Source of the DNA: Streptomyces sp. NRRL S-340
Lineage (GTDB): Bacteria; Actinomycetota; Actinomycetes; Streptomycetales; Streptomycetaceae
Direction of reading: 5' to 3'
Assembly: GCF_000720185.1 (NCBI RefSeq)
Contig: NZ_JOIY01000025.1
Location: 1 to 64,000 of the forward strand
DNA: 64,000 nt
Below are positions 17,352-24,683 of the stretch, piece after piece (the first letter of the stretch is position 1; the number at the start of each line of letters is the position of its first letter). Below the pieces are notes generated by a model that had not been told where the DNA came from, did no database searches, and saw nothing but the letters and a program-made list of their open reading frames with translations. Made by a program: the position numbers and the translations under genes.

Positions 17352-17933
17352 ATGGCGAACACAGACGACTCAGCAGAGCCGCAGGAAACACGCAAGCCCC
17401 AGAGCAGACACGACGACCCCGAGCCCCAGAAGGCTCACAAGACCCGCAAAGCACACCGACCACACCAACCGCGACAGTCACGCAACGAGAACGGTGACGA
17501 CCACGGCGAGATTCGCGGTGACGACGGAAGCGATGACGAGCGCGACGAGGAAGGCGACGACGAGCGCGACTACGAGATCGATGACGAGCGCGACGAGGAA
17601 AGCGACTACGAGCGCGAGGACGAGATCGACCACGACCACGACGACCGCACGACCGCGCGGCGGCCCCGTCCCATGGAGGTGCTGCGCGAGGCGCGCGCCC
17701 AGTTCGCGGAGCTGACCGGTATGACCCCGGAGTCCGTCACGAGTTTCGAGCGGACCGAGGACGGCTGGTCCCTGGAGGTCGAGGTGCTCGAACTCGCCCG
17801 GGTGCCCGACACGATGAGTCTGATGGCGAGCTACCTGGTCGAACTCGACCCCGAGGGGCAGCTCGACGGGTACCGGCGGCTGAGCCGCTACGAACGGGGC
17901 CGGGCCGACGCACACAGGTCCGGCGGCCGGTAG
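17352..17933 (+). CDS. gvpO: Gas vesicle protein GvpO
   Basis: 193 residues. The C-terminal 90 (RPMEVLREARAQFAELTGM, GWSLEVEVLELARVPDT, YRRLSRYERGRAD) match GvpO, a required accessory or regulatory protein of gas vesicle clusters. The N-terminal half is a hydrophilic extension: a His/Lys/Gln-rich stretch and then an extremely acidic block (about residues 47-98) containing a 16-residue duplication. ATG 17352 is chosen over the in-frame GTG at 17346 because GAGAGGAAGAGG precedes it. It heads the ten-gene gvp cluster; no separate promoter is obvious in the 46-base gap after the PolDom gene. Confidence 0.85.
   Translation: MANTDDSAEPQETRKPQSRHDDPEPQKAHKTRKAHRPHQPRQSRNENGDDHGEIRGDDGSDDERDEEGDDERDYEIDDERDEESDYEREDEIDHDHDDRTTARRPRPMEVLREARAQFAELTGMTPESVTSFERTEDGWSLEVEVLELARVPDTMSLMASYLVELDPEGQLDGYRRLSRYERGRADAHRSGGR
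17532..17627 (+). repeat. 48-bp tandem duplication in the acidic region of gvpO
   Basis: 17532-17579 and 17580-17627 encode DDERDEEGDDERDYEI and DDERDEESDYEREDEI. The first seven codons are identical at nucleotide level, indicating recent duplication. Confidence 0.85.
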
Positions 17934-18054
17934 GCCGCCCGCCCCGGGTCGCACCGGCGGTCGTACGGACCCACACCCCCCGTACCGAACCAAGCACGGA
18001 AGCACGTACAGACCCGCACACACATCCACTCACAGACAAGGAGGCACGGTCGGC

Positions 18055-18486
18055 ATGACCGTTGTCCCGGCACAGACGTCCGGCGGTGGAGGCGGCAGCA
18101 GCGGCCTCTACGACGTACTGGAGCTCGTCCTCGACAGGGGGCTGGTGATCGACGCGTTCGTGAGGGTGTCCCTGGTCGGCATCGAGATCCTCAAGATCGA
18201 CGTGCGTGTCGTCGTCGCCAGCGTCGACACGTATCTGCGCTTCGCCGAGGCCTGCAACCGGCTCGACCTGGAGGCCGGGCCGCGCAAGAGCCCGGGCCTG
18301 CCCGAGATCGTCGGCGAGGTCACCGAGTCCGGCGCGCGCGGCAAGTCCAAGGGCGCGCTGTCCGGCGCTGCCCAGACCGTCTCCGACGCCTTCAAGCAGG
18401 CCCGCTCCGAGAGCGCGGGCGAGTCCGAGTCCCGGCCGCGGCCGCGCAGGACCTCCTCGGCGCGCAGGAAGGAGGAACAGGAGTGA
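18055..18486 (+). CDS. gvpA: Gas vesicle structural protein GvpA (Streptomyces long form)
   Basis: 143 residues. Residues about 17-75 (SGLYDVLELVLDRGLVIDA, VRVSLVGIEILKIDVRVVVASVDTYLRFAEA) match the conserved GvpA/GvpJ core that forms the gas vesicle rib. Classic GvpA is about 70 residues; the extra 65-residue C-terminal tail (serine/alanine, then RPRPRR and KEEQE) is typical of actinobacterial versions. An AAGGAGG ribosome site precedes ATG 18055. The 121-base gap after gvpO has no hairpin, so they are likely co-transcribed. Whether this or GvpJ is the main shell protein cannot be told from sequence. Confidence 0.9.
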   Translation: MTVVPAQTSGGGGGSSGLYDVLELVLDRGLVIDAFVRVSLVGIEILKIDVRVVVASVDTYLRFAEACNRLDLEAGPRKSPGLPEIVGEVTESGARGKSKGALSGAAQTVSDAFKQARSESAGESESRPRPRRTSSARRKEEQE

Positions 18487-19253
18487 GCACCTACGTCTAC
18501 GGCATCACAGCGGCCGCGCACCCCGCGCTGCCCGAGGACCTCGCCGGCGTCGGCGACCCGCCCCTGCCGGTCCGCGTCCTGACGGCGGGCGAGCTGGCCG
18601 CCGTGGTCAGCGACGCGCCCGAGGGGCTGCGACCCAAGCGCAGGGACCTGCTCGCCCACCAGAACGTGCTCGGCGCGGCCGGCGCGGAGGGCTGTGTGCT
18701 GCCCATGCGCTTCGGCAGCGTGGCCCCCGACGACGAGTCCGTCACCTCGGTGCTCACCGAGCGCGCCGAGCACTACAAGGAACGCCTGCGGGCCCTGGAC
18801 GGCAAGGTCGAGTACAACGTCAAGGGCAGCCATGTGGAAGAGGCGGTCCTGCACCGCGTGATGTCCGAGAACCCGGAGATCAGGGCGCAGGCCGAGGCCA
18901 ACCGGCAGGCCGGTGGCGGAACGTACGAGGACAAGATCAGGCTCGGCGAGCTGGTCGCGGCGGCCGTCAAGGCACGGGAGGCCGAGGACGGCGACCTGGT
19001 GGTGCGGGCGATCGAACCGCACGCGGCGGCGGTCAGCGCGGGCCCGGAGTCCACCGGCTGGCTCGTCAACGCCTCCTTCCTGGTCGACCGCGACGAGGCG
19101 GCCGGCTTCCTGGAGGCAGTGGAGCAGGCCCGCAAGGACATGCCCCATCTCGAACTGCGCGTCAACGGCCCGTTGCCGCCCTACAGCTTCGTCGAGCCCG
19201 GCCCGGCCGAGCCGGCGGGCAGCGCGGCGGGAGCCGACGCGGGAGCGGAGTGA
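18483..19253 (+). CDS. gvpF: Gas vesicle protein GvpF (GvpF/L family)
   Basis: 256 residues of the GvpF/L family: YVYGITAAAHP at the start, AAVVSDAPEGLRPKRRDLLAHQ, VLPMRFGSVAPDD, GKVEYNVKGSHVEEAVL and the C-terminal LRVNGPLPPYSFVE signature. GvpF is a minor essential vesicle protein thought to act as a chaperone or nucleator for GvpA. The GTG start overlaps the gvpA stop, so synthesis is coupled to the structural protein. Confidence 0.92.
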   Translation: MSTYVYGITAAAHPALPEDLAGVGDPPLPVRVLTAGELAAVVSDAPEGLRPKRRDLLAHQNVLGAAGAEGCVLPMRFGSVAPDDESVTSVLTERAEHYKERLRALDGKVEYNVKGSHVEEAVLHRVMSENPEIRAQAEANRQAGGGTYEDKIRLGELVAAAVKAREAEDGDLVVRAIEPHAAAVSAGPESTGWLVNASFLVDRDEAAGFLEAVEQARKDMPHLELRVNGPLPPYSFVEPGPAEPAGSAAGADAGAE

Positions 19254-19257
19254 CGTC

Positions 19258-19521
19258 ATGGGACTGATCTCGGAGGTGCTGCTGCTGCCGTTCGCCCCGG
19301 CGCGCGGCAGCGCCTGGGCGGTCAGACAGGTGCTGCGCGAGGCGGAGCGCATCTACTACGACCCGGCCGCGGTACGGGCCGAACTGGCACGGCTGGAGGA
19401 GCGTCTGGAGGCGGAGGAGATCACCGAGGAGGAGTTCGACCGCGAGGAGGACGCCCTGCTGGACCGGCTGGAGATCGGCCTGCGCGGTGGCGCGGGGACG
19501 GGTGAGGGGACGGCACGATGA
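19258..19521 (+). CDS. gvpG: Gas vesicle protein GvpG
   Basis: 87 residues beginning MGLISEVLLLPFAPA, followed by a charged helical region (RLEERLEAEEITEEEFDREEDALLDRLE), the normal GvpG pattern of a short hydrophobic start and an amphipathic helix. GvpG is a small accessory protein of vesicle assembly. It starts four bases after gvpF and its stop overlaps gvpY. Confidence 0.9.
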   Translation: MGLISEVLLLPFAPARGSAWAVRQVLREAERIYYDPAAVRAELARLEERLEAEEITEEEFDREEDALLDRLEIGLRGGAGTGEGTAR

Positions 19522-20351
19522 ATCGGATGGGACTCGGTCTCGCGGTAGGGGCCGGCTACTTGCTGGGACGTACGAAGAAGGCGAAACTCGCCCTGGCCGT
19601 CGGCAGCATGGTCGCGGGCAAGAAGCTGAACCTGGGGCCGCGCGCGATAGCCGACCTGGTCAACCAGCAGCTGAAGGACAACCCGCAGTTCAAGGAGATC
19701 GGCGACCAGTTGCGCCAGGACCTGCGGGGTGTCGGCAAGGCGGCCTCCGGGGCGATGGTCGAACGGCAGATGACCGCACTCGCGGACCGGCTGCACAGCC
19801 GTACGGCGCAGGTCCGCGACGAAGCGGCCGGCGCCGTGCCCGGGGGCGGCGGACGCAAGTCCCGCGACGGCGGCGGACGGCGGGCCGGCGAGGACTCCGG
19901 GAACGGGTCCGGCGACGCGCACGAGGACGAGCGCGCCGACGGGAGCGACGACGAGTCCGAGACCGAGGACGAGGAGGAGTTCGGGGACGGGTACGAGGAC
20001 CGGGAGGGCCGGGAGGCCGGTGAGGAACCCGGCTCCGAGGACGCGTCCGGTCGCGAGCGCGACGGCGAGCGGCCCGCGCGGAAGGCTCCGGACAAGAGGG
20101 CGCAGGGGCGGAAGGCACCCGCGAAGAAGGCGCCCGCGAAGAGGACCGCCGGGGCGGGTGCGGAGAAGACCGCAGGGGCGGCCGGCAAGAAGACGCAGTC
20201 CGGCGCGCCCGGCGCACCGGCCAGGAAGGCGGCGAAGAAGGCCCCCGCCAGGAAGACGGCGGCGGCCCCGAGGACGGCGGCCGGCAAGAAGACGGCCGCG
20301 AGGAAGACGACGCCGGCCCGCAGGGCGGCGAAGGGTGGCGGTGACCGATGA
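19518..20351 (+). CDS. gvpY: Gas vesicle cluster protein GvpY (histone-H1-like tail)
   Basis: 277 residues. The first 110 (GLGLAVGAGYLLGRTKKAKLALAVGS-type segments, NPQFKEIGDQLRQDLRGVGKAA) form a helical domain found only in actinobacterial gvp clusters at this position. Then comes an acidic stretch (about 135-180) and a strongly basic Lys/Ala/Pro tail (about 184-277) made of KKAPAKK-, ARKTAA- and KKTAARKTT-type repeats like eukaryotic H1 or bacterial Hc tails. Some databases mislabel such proteins as DNA primase. The basic tail might bind nucleic acid or the acidic tails of GvpZ and GvpO; function unproven. Start and stop both overlap neighbours (ATGA). Confidence 0.8.
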   Translation: MNRMGLGLAVGAGYLLGRTKKAKLALAVGSMVAGKKLNLGPRAIADLVNQQLKDNPQFKEIGDQLRQDLRGVGKAASGAMVERQMTALADRLHSRTAQVRDEAAGAVPGGGGRKSRDGGGRRAGEDSGNGSGDAHEDERADGSDDESETEDEEEFGDGYEDREGREAGEEPGSEDASGRERDGERPARKAPDKRAQGRKAPAKKAPAKRTAGAGAEKTAGAAGKKTQSGAPGAPARKAAKKAPARKTAAAPRTAAGKKTAARKTTPARRAAKGGGDR

Positions 20352-21559
20352 CCGAAGCCCTCGGATCCGCGACCTCCGCGGCCGGCAAGGCCGCGGGCGG
20401 CGCGGCCAGGAACAGTCCGCTGACCGACCTCGCCCACAGCGAGGCCGCCGACCGGCTCAAGGGGGAGGCGCAGGAGTACCTCACCGCCCAGGCCGAGCGG
20501 CTGCTCGCCGGTTTCGGCCGCAAGCTCGGCGAGACCACCGGGAAGCTCAACGACATCGCCGAGGGCAACAGCCCCGGCTTCGCGAAGCTCGCCCTCGAAG
20601 GCGGGCGGAAGATCGCCGAGGGGAAGGGACCGGTGCGCTCCGTCCTGGAACTCGGCGCCTCGCACGCCAAGGACAAGGTGATGGGCGCGGTCAAGGGCCT
20701 CGGCGGCGGCAAGGGCTCCCGCAAGAGCGGCAGCGGGAACAAGCCCACCGTCATCGTCGAGTCCGTCGACGTCGGCGTCTCCCGGCGCACCGCGTACGAC
20801 CAGTGGACCCGGTTCCAGGACTTCAGCACCTTCGCCAAGGGGGTCAAGAGCGCGAGCCGCGCCGACGACACCCACTCCGACTGGCAGGCGAAGATCTTCT
20901 GGTCCAGCCGCAGCTGGAAGGCGCACACCACCGAGCAGATCCCCGACTACCGCATCCAGTGGACCTCCGAGGGCGCCAAGGGCACGACGAAGGGCGTCGT
21001 GTCCTTCCACCGCCTCGACGACGACCTCACCCGCGTCCTGCTCGTCATCGAGTACTACCCCAGCGGTCTGTTCGAGAAGACGGGCAACATCTGGCGGTCC
21101 CAGGGCCGCCGGGCCCGGCTCGATCTGAAGAACTTCGCCCGCTTCATCACCCTCAAGGGGGAGGCGGAGGACGGCTGGCGCGGTGAGATCCGCGACGGCG
21201 AGGTCGTCCGCAGCCATGACGACGCGGTGGCGGAGGAAGAGGAGAACGCCGGGGAGCCGGAGGGCGAGGACCGCGAGGACGAGGAGGAGAACGGCGGGGA
21301 GCCGGAGGACGAGTACGACGAGGAGGAGGACGAGGACGAGGAAGCGGAGGAGAACGGCGGGGAGCCGCGGGACGAGTACGACGAGGACGAGGAGGCGGAG
21401 GAAGAGGAGGAGCCGTACGACGAGGAGGGTGAGTACGAGGACGACGAGGAGTACGAGGACGACGAGGAGCCCGAAGGCGGACACAAGGACCAGGCCGAGC
21501 CCGAGGACGACGAGGACGAGGCCGAGTACGAGTACGCCGAGGGCGGGAGCCGTCGATGA
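20348..21559 (+). CDS. gvpZ: Gas vesicle cluster protein GvpZ (SRPBCC domain, acidic tail)
   Basis: 403 residues in three parts: an N-terminal helical region (about 1-125), a SRPBCC / polyketide-cyclase-like START domain (about 130-285; VIVESVDVGVSRRTAYDQW, FSTFAKGVKSASRADD, KGVVSFHRLDDDLTRVL) and an extremely acidic Glu/Asp/Tyr tail (about 290-400) of GEPEDEYDEEED-like repeats. SRPBCC domains bind lipids or hydrophobic ligands. It lies at the gvpZ position of Streptomyces clusters. Start and stop overlap gvpY and gvpJ. The tail is the acidic counterpart of the basic GvpY tail. Confidence 0.8.
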   Translation: MTEALGSATSAAGKAAGGAARNSPLTDLAHSEAADRLKGEAQEYLTAQAERLLAGFGRKLGETTGKLNDIAEGNSPGFAKLALEGGRKIAEGKGPVRSVLELGASHAKDKVMGAVKGLGGGKGSRKSGSGNKPTVIVESVDVGVSRRTAYDQWTRFQDFSTFAKGVKSASRADDTHSDWQAKIFWSSRSWKAHTTEQIPDYRIQWTSEGAKGTTKGVVSFHRLDDDLTRVLLVIEYYPSGLFEKTGNIWRSQGRRARLDLKNFARFITLKGEAEDGWRGEIRDGEVVRSHDDAVAEEEENAGEPEGEDREDEEENGGEPEDEYDEEEDEDEEAEENGGEPRDEYDEDEEAEEEEEPYDEEGEYEDDEEYEDDEEPEGGHKDQAEPEDDEDEAEYEYAEGGSRR

Positions 21560-21951
21560 CGATGCCGGGCAGGCTGCCGGAACCGTACGGCCCGAGCAGC
21601 GGGGCCAACCTGGCCGACATCCTGGAACGGGTGCTCGACAAGGGTGTCGTCATCGCCGGCGACATCCGGATCAACCTGCTCGACATCGAACTCCTCACGA
21701 TCAAACTCCGGCTCGTCGTCGCCTCGGTCGACAAGGCCAAGGAGATGGGCATCGACTGGTGGGAGAGCGATCCCGCCCTCTCCTCCCGGGCCCGCCGTGA
21801 CGAACTCGCGCGGGAGAACGCCGAGTTGCGCGAGCGGCTGGCCCGGCTGGAGGAGCTGGGACTGGAGCAGGGCAGCGGCACCGGCGCGAGCGCGGGCACC
21901 ACAGGCCGTACCGAGCGTGCGGACCGTACCGTCCCCAAGGAGGCACCATGA
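21556..21951 (+). CDS. gvpJ: Gas vesicle protein GvpJ (GvpA/J family)
   Basis: 131 residues. The core ANLADILERVLDKGVVIAG, DIRINLLDIELLTIKLRLV, ASVDKAKEMGIDWW matches GvpJ/GvpA; the C-terminal part has a short coiled coil (RENAELRERLARLEEL). GvpJ is a minor paralogue of GvpA thought to form the conical tips. Overlaps gvpZ and gvpL by four bases each. Confidence 0.9.
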   Translation: MTMPGRLPEPYGPSSGANLADILERVLDKGVVIAGDIRINLLDIELLTIKLRLVVASVDKAKEMGIDWWESDPALSSRARRDELARENAELRERLARLEELGLEQGSGTGASAGTTGRTERADRTVPKEAP

Positions 21952-22883
21952 CCGGACTGCGGTACGTCTACGCCGTCTGCCGCCCCCTCGGGGCGCCCCT
22001 GCAGGCGCAGTTGACCGGCGTCGCGGGCGCGCCGGCCAAACCGCTGGCGCACCACGGCCTGGTCGCCGTCGTCAGCGAGGTACCGGAACGGGACTTCTCC
22101 GAGGAGGCGCTGCGCGCCCGCCTGGAGGACCTGGACTGGCTCGCCGCCACCGCCCGCGCCCACCAGGGCGTCATCGACGCGCTCACCGTCGTCACGACCC
22201 CGCTGCCGCTCCGGCTGGCCACCGTCTTCCGGGACGACAGCGGGGTACGCGCGATGATCGAGTCCCGGGAGGAACACTTCCGCCGCGCCCTGGAGCGTCT
22301 CCAGGGGCGGGTGGAGTGGGGCGTCAAGGTCTACCTGGAGCCGGAGCGGCGCGAGGAGGCGGCGGTCTCCGCGCCGGCGGGCAGGCCCGCGTCCGGCCGT
22401 GACTATCTGCGCCGGCGCCGGCAGGAGACCCGGGCCCACGAGGACCAGTGGGAGCGGGCCGAGACGTTCGCCACGCGGCTGCACGCCAGACTGTCGGCGT
22501 TCGCCGAGGAATCGCGGCTGCACGCCCCGCAGAATCCCGCGCTCTCCGGTGCCGCCGGGCGCAACGTGCTCAACGCCGCTTATCTGGTGCCGCGCACCCA
22601 TTCCGAGGAGTTCGTGGAACTGGTGGACCGCACGAAGGACGACGCGCCCGGGCTGCGGGTGGAACTCACGGGCCCCTGGGCGGCGTACTCCTTCGCCGGG
22701 GAGAGCGCGGAGGGAGACCCCGGCGAGGGAACGGCGGAGAACCCCGGCGAGGGAACGGCGGGAAACCCCGGGGAAGGCGCGGAGCGCGATGCCGGGGAAA
22801 GCGGAGGGGGCGGCGTAGGGGAAGGCGCGGCCGGGCCGCGCGCCGCCACCGCACCCCCGTCGCCGCGGGGGGAGCGGGCATGA
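21948..22883 (+). CDS. gvpL: Gas vesicle protein GvpL (GvpF/L family)
   Basis: 311 residues. YVYAVCRPLGAPLQ, LVAVVSEVPERDFSEE, WLAATARAHQGVIDAL, LPLRLATVFRDD, VEWGVKVYLEPER and the terminal LTGPWAAYSFAGE match the GvpF/L family; this is the second paralogue of the cluster. The last 80 residues are a Gly/Glu/Pro-rich tail partly built from 24-bp repeats and are not conserved. GvpL is a minor vesicle or assembly protein. It overlaps gvpJ and gvpS by four bases. Confidence 0.9.
   Translation: MTGLRYVYAVCRPLGAPLQAQLTGVAGAPAKPLAHHGLVAVVSEVPERDFSEEALRARLEDLDWLAATARAHQGVIDALTVVTTPLPLRLATVFRDDSGVRAMIESREEHFRRALERLQGRVEWGVKVYLEPERREEAAVSAPAGRPASGRDYLRRRRQETRAHEDQWERAETFATRLHARLSAFAEESRLHAPQNPALSGAAGRNVLNAAYLVPRTHSEEFVELVDRTKDDAPGLRVELTGPWAAYSFAGESAEGDPGEGTAENPGEGTAGNPGEGAERDAGESGGGGVGEGAAGPRAATAPPSPRGERA
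22716..22787 (+). repeat. Three 24-bp tandem repeats in the gvpL tail
   Basis: 22716-22739, 22740-22763 and 22764-22787 encode variants of NPGEGTAG/E. The first two units share 20 of 24 or more bases; the third has drifted. Confidence 0.75.
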
Positions 22884-23077
22884 CGGTCGTGGAACGCCGT
22901 GAGGTCGCCCTGGTCGACCTGCTCGACCGGCTGCTGGCCGGCGGCGTCGTCATCACCGGCGACGTCACCCTGCGCATCGCCGACGTGGACCTCGTCCGCA
23001 TCGACCTGAACGCGCTGATCAGCTCGGTGAACGCACAAGTGCCCTCACCCTTCGAGGCCCTGGAGGAGCCGTCGTGA
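22880..23077 (+). CDS. gvpS: Gas vesicle protein GvpS (short GvpA-like)
   Basis: 65 residues consisting almost only of the GvpA fold: EVALVDLLDRLLAGGVVITG, DVTLRIADVDLVRIDLNALI. This third and shortest GvpA-family member sits at the gvpS position. It has neither the long tail of GvpA nor the coiled coil of GvpJ. Starts within the last codons of gvpL and overlaps gvpK. Confidence 0.88.
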   Translation: MTVVERREVALVDLLDRLLAGGVVITGDVTLRIADVDLVRIDLNALISSVNAQVPSPFEALEEPS

Positions 23078-23355
23078 CCGCGCGCAAGCATCTCGAACTC
23101 GAACCCGACACGGTGGAGCGGGACCTGGTGAAACTCGTCCTCACCGTGGTCGAACTGCTGCGCCAGCTCATGGAGCGGCAGGCACTGCGCCGCTTCGACG
23201 TGGGGGACCTGACCGAGGAGCAGGAGGAGCGCATCGGCCTGACGCTGATGCTGCTGGAGGACCGCATGGCGGAGTTGCGGGACCGCTACGGACTGCGGCC
23301 CGAGGACCTGAACCTGGACCTCGGGCCGCTGGGACCGCTGCTTCCCCGGGAGTGA
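23074..23355 (+). CDS. gvpK: Gas vesicle protein GvpK
   Basis: 93 residues matching GvpK: DTVERDLVKLVLTVVELLRQLMERQALRRF, EEQEERIGLTLMLLEDRM, LNLDLGPLGPLL, split here over several motifs. GvpK is an accessory protein conserved in vesicle clusters. GTG 23074 overlaps the gvpS stop. It is the last gene of the block; only a weak hairpin (GGGTCC with GGACCC within 23406-23432) follows, before a convergent small gene. Confidence 0.9.
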   Translation: MTARKHLELEPDTVERDLVKLVLTVVELLRQLMERQALRRFDVGDLTEEQEERIGLTLMLLEDRMAELRDRYGLRPEDLNLDLGPLGPLLPRE

Positions 23356-23444
23356 GGGAATTCCTTCTCTCTACCGCCGGAACCCCGTTCACCGGGTCCC
23401 TTCACCGGGTCCTTTCACCGGAACCCGGACCCCGTCTTCCTCCT

Positions 23445-23615
23445 CTACCACCTGTACCAGCGGCCCCGGCCACCGGACGCGGACGTCCCGCGGACCAGGA
23501 ACCCGAGCAGCCAGACGACCAGCACCGCCAGTGCCACCCACCACAGCACCTTCACGGCGAAGCCGATTCCGAAGAGGACGATCGCGAGAAGCAGAACGAG
23601 CAGAATGGGAACCAT
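23445..23615 (-). CDS. Small hydrophobic membrane protein (56 aa)
   Basis: Short gene below common length cut-offs. The product begins MVPILLVLLLAIVLFGIGF and continues VKVLWWVALAVLVVWLLGF, two hydrophobic segments that could form a hairpin in the membrane, ending in a polar GGRGRWYRW tail. Similar 50-60-residue 'hydrophobic proteins' are common in Streptomyces, with no known function. GGAGG ends five bases before the ATG at 23615 (an ATG at 23618 is also possible but too close). High third-position GC supports coding. Confidence 0.7.
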   Translation of the reverse strand: MVPILLVLLLAIVLFGIGFAVKVLWWVALAVLVVWLLGFLVRGTSASGGRGRWYRW

Positions 23616-23686
23616 CATGACCTCCTGCTCCCCGGGTTTCCCGGAAGGCAGGAATCAGGCATCCCCGTCGGCCGCCGGGACGGTTC

Positions 23687-24535
23687 TCAGGCGGGGACGG
23701 CGTCCGCCGGGTCCTCCTTGCGGCACAGGATCTCCCCGTGCAGGACGGCGAACCAGCCGTCCTCCTGCCCGCCCCACTCGCGCCACGCCCCGGACACGGC
23801 CTTCAGCTGCTCCTCGGTGGCGTGGCCGCCCCCGGTCGCCCGCTCGGCGTAGGCGGACGCCACCGTGCGGTCGGCCCACAGCCCGCTCCACCACTCCCGC
23901 TCGTCCCGGGTGGCGTACGTCCAGGTGCTGGAGCCGGCCGTGATCCGGGGCTCCGTGAACCCCGCCCGCAGGGCCCAGGAGCGCAGCCGGCGGCCGGCGT
24001 CCGGTTCCCCGCCGTTGGCGCGGGCCACCCTCCGGTACAGCTCCAGCCAGTCGTCCAGGCCCGGCACGCGCGGGTACCAGGTCATCGCCGCGTAGTCCGC
24101 GTCCCGGACCGCGACGAATCCGCCGGGCTTCGTCACGCGGCGCATCTCCCGCAGCGCCGCCACCGGGTCGCCGACGTGCTGGAGCACCTGGTGGGCGTGG
24201 ACCACGCAGAACGTGTCGTCCGGGTAGTCCAGGGCGTGCACGTCCGCCACCGCGAAGTCGACGTTGTCCAGTCCCCGCGCGGCCGCCGTGGCGCGGGCCT
24301 GCTCCAGGACCCCCGGCGCCCGGTCGACGCCCGTCACGTGTCCGTCGGGGACCAGTTCCGCCAGGTCGGCGGTGATGGTGCCGGGACCGCAGCCGATGTC
24401 CAGGACCTTCATGTGGGGCTTGAGCGAGCCGAGCAGGTAGGCCGCAGAGTTGGCGGCGGTGCGCCAGGTGTGCGAACGCAGCACGGACTCGTGGTGCCCG
24501 TGCGTGTAGACGGCCGTCTCCTGCTGTTTCGGCAT
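23687..24535 (-). CDS. Class I SAM-dependent methyltransferase
   Basis: 282 residues with the SAM-binding glycine loop VLDIGCGPGTITADL (about residues 44-58), the acidic loop GVDRAPGVLEQAR and the post-motif FCVVHAHQVLQHVGDP. It resembles UbiE/Coq5-like or small-molecule methyltransferases of actinobacteria. AAGGGG lies just before the ATG at 24535. Substrate unknown. It is downstream of the PAP2/lipid-kinase gene in the same direction, 148 bases away. Confidence 0.88.
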   Translation of the reverse strand: MPKQQETAVYTHGHHESVLRSHTWRTAANSAAYLLGSLKPHMKVLDIGCGPGTITADLAELVPDGHVTGVDRAPGVLEQARATAAARGLDNVDFAVADVHALDYPDDTFCVVHAHQVLQHVGDPVAALREMRRVTKPGGFVAVRDADYAAMTWYPRVPGLDDWLELYRRVARANGGEPDAGRRLRSWALRAGFTEPRITAGSSTWTYATRDEREWWSGLWADRTVASAYAERATGGGHATEEQLKAVSGAWREWGGQEDGWFAVLHGEILCRKEDPADAVPA

Positions 24536-24683
24536 GGCGGTACCCCTTCTCGTCCCCTGCCGCCCGAACGGGCCGCGGCGGCCCCGGGTCGGTAGGGATC
24601 ACGGTACGCGCGCATGCCGAATGATGAGACCCGAGTATTGCCATGTGGACTGACGCAGTGTCAGGTAGCGTCGTGCCGCCGGC

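Noticed and set aside
19556..21484. Long minus-strand frame opposite gvpY/gvpZ with leucine/valine-rich start
   Set aside because: The hydrophobic run is the complement of the acidic GAG/GAC repeats of gvpZ; no start signals, and the plus-strand genes are clear.
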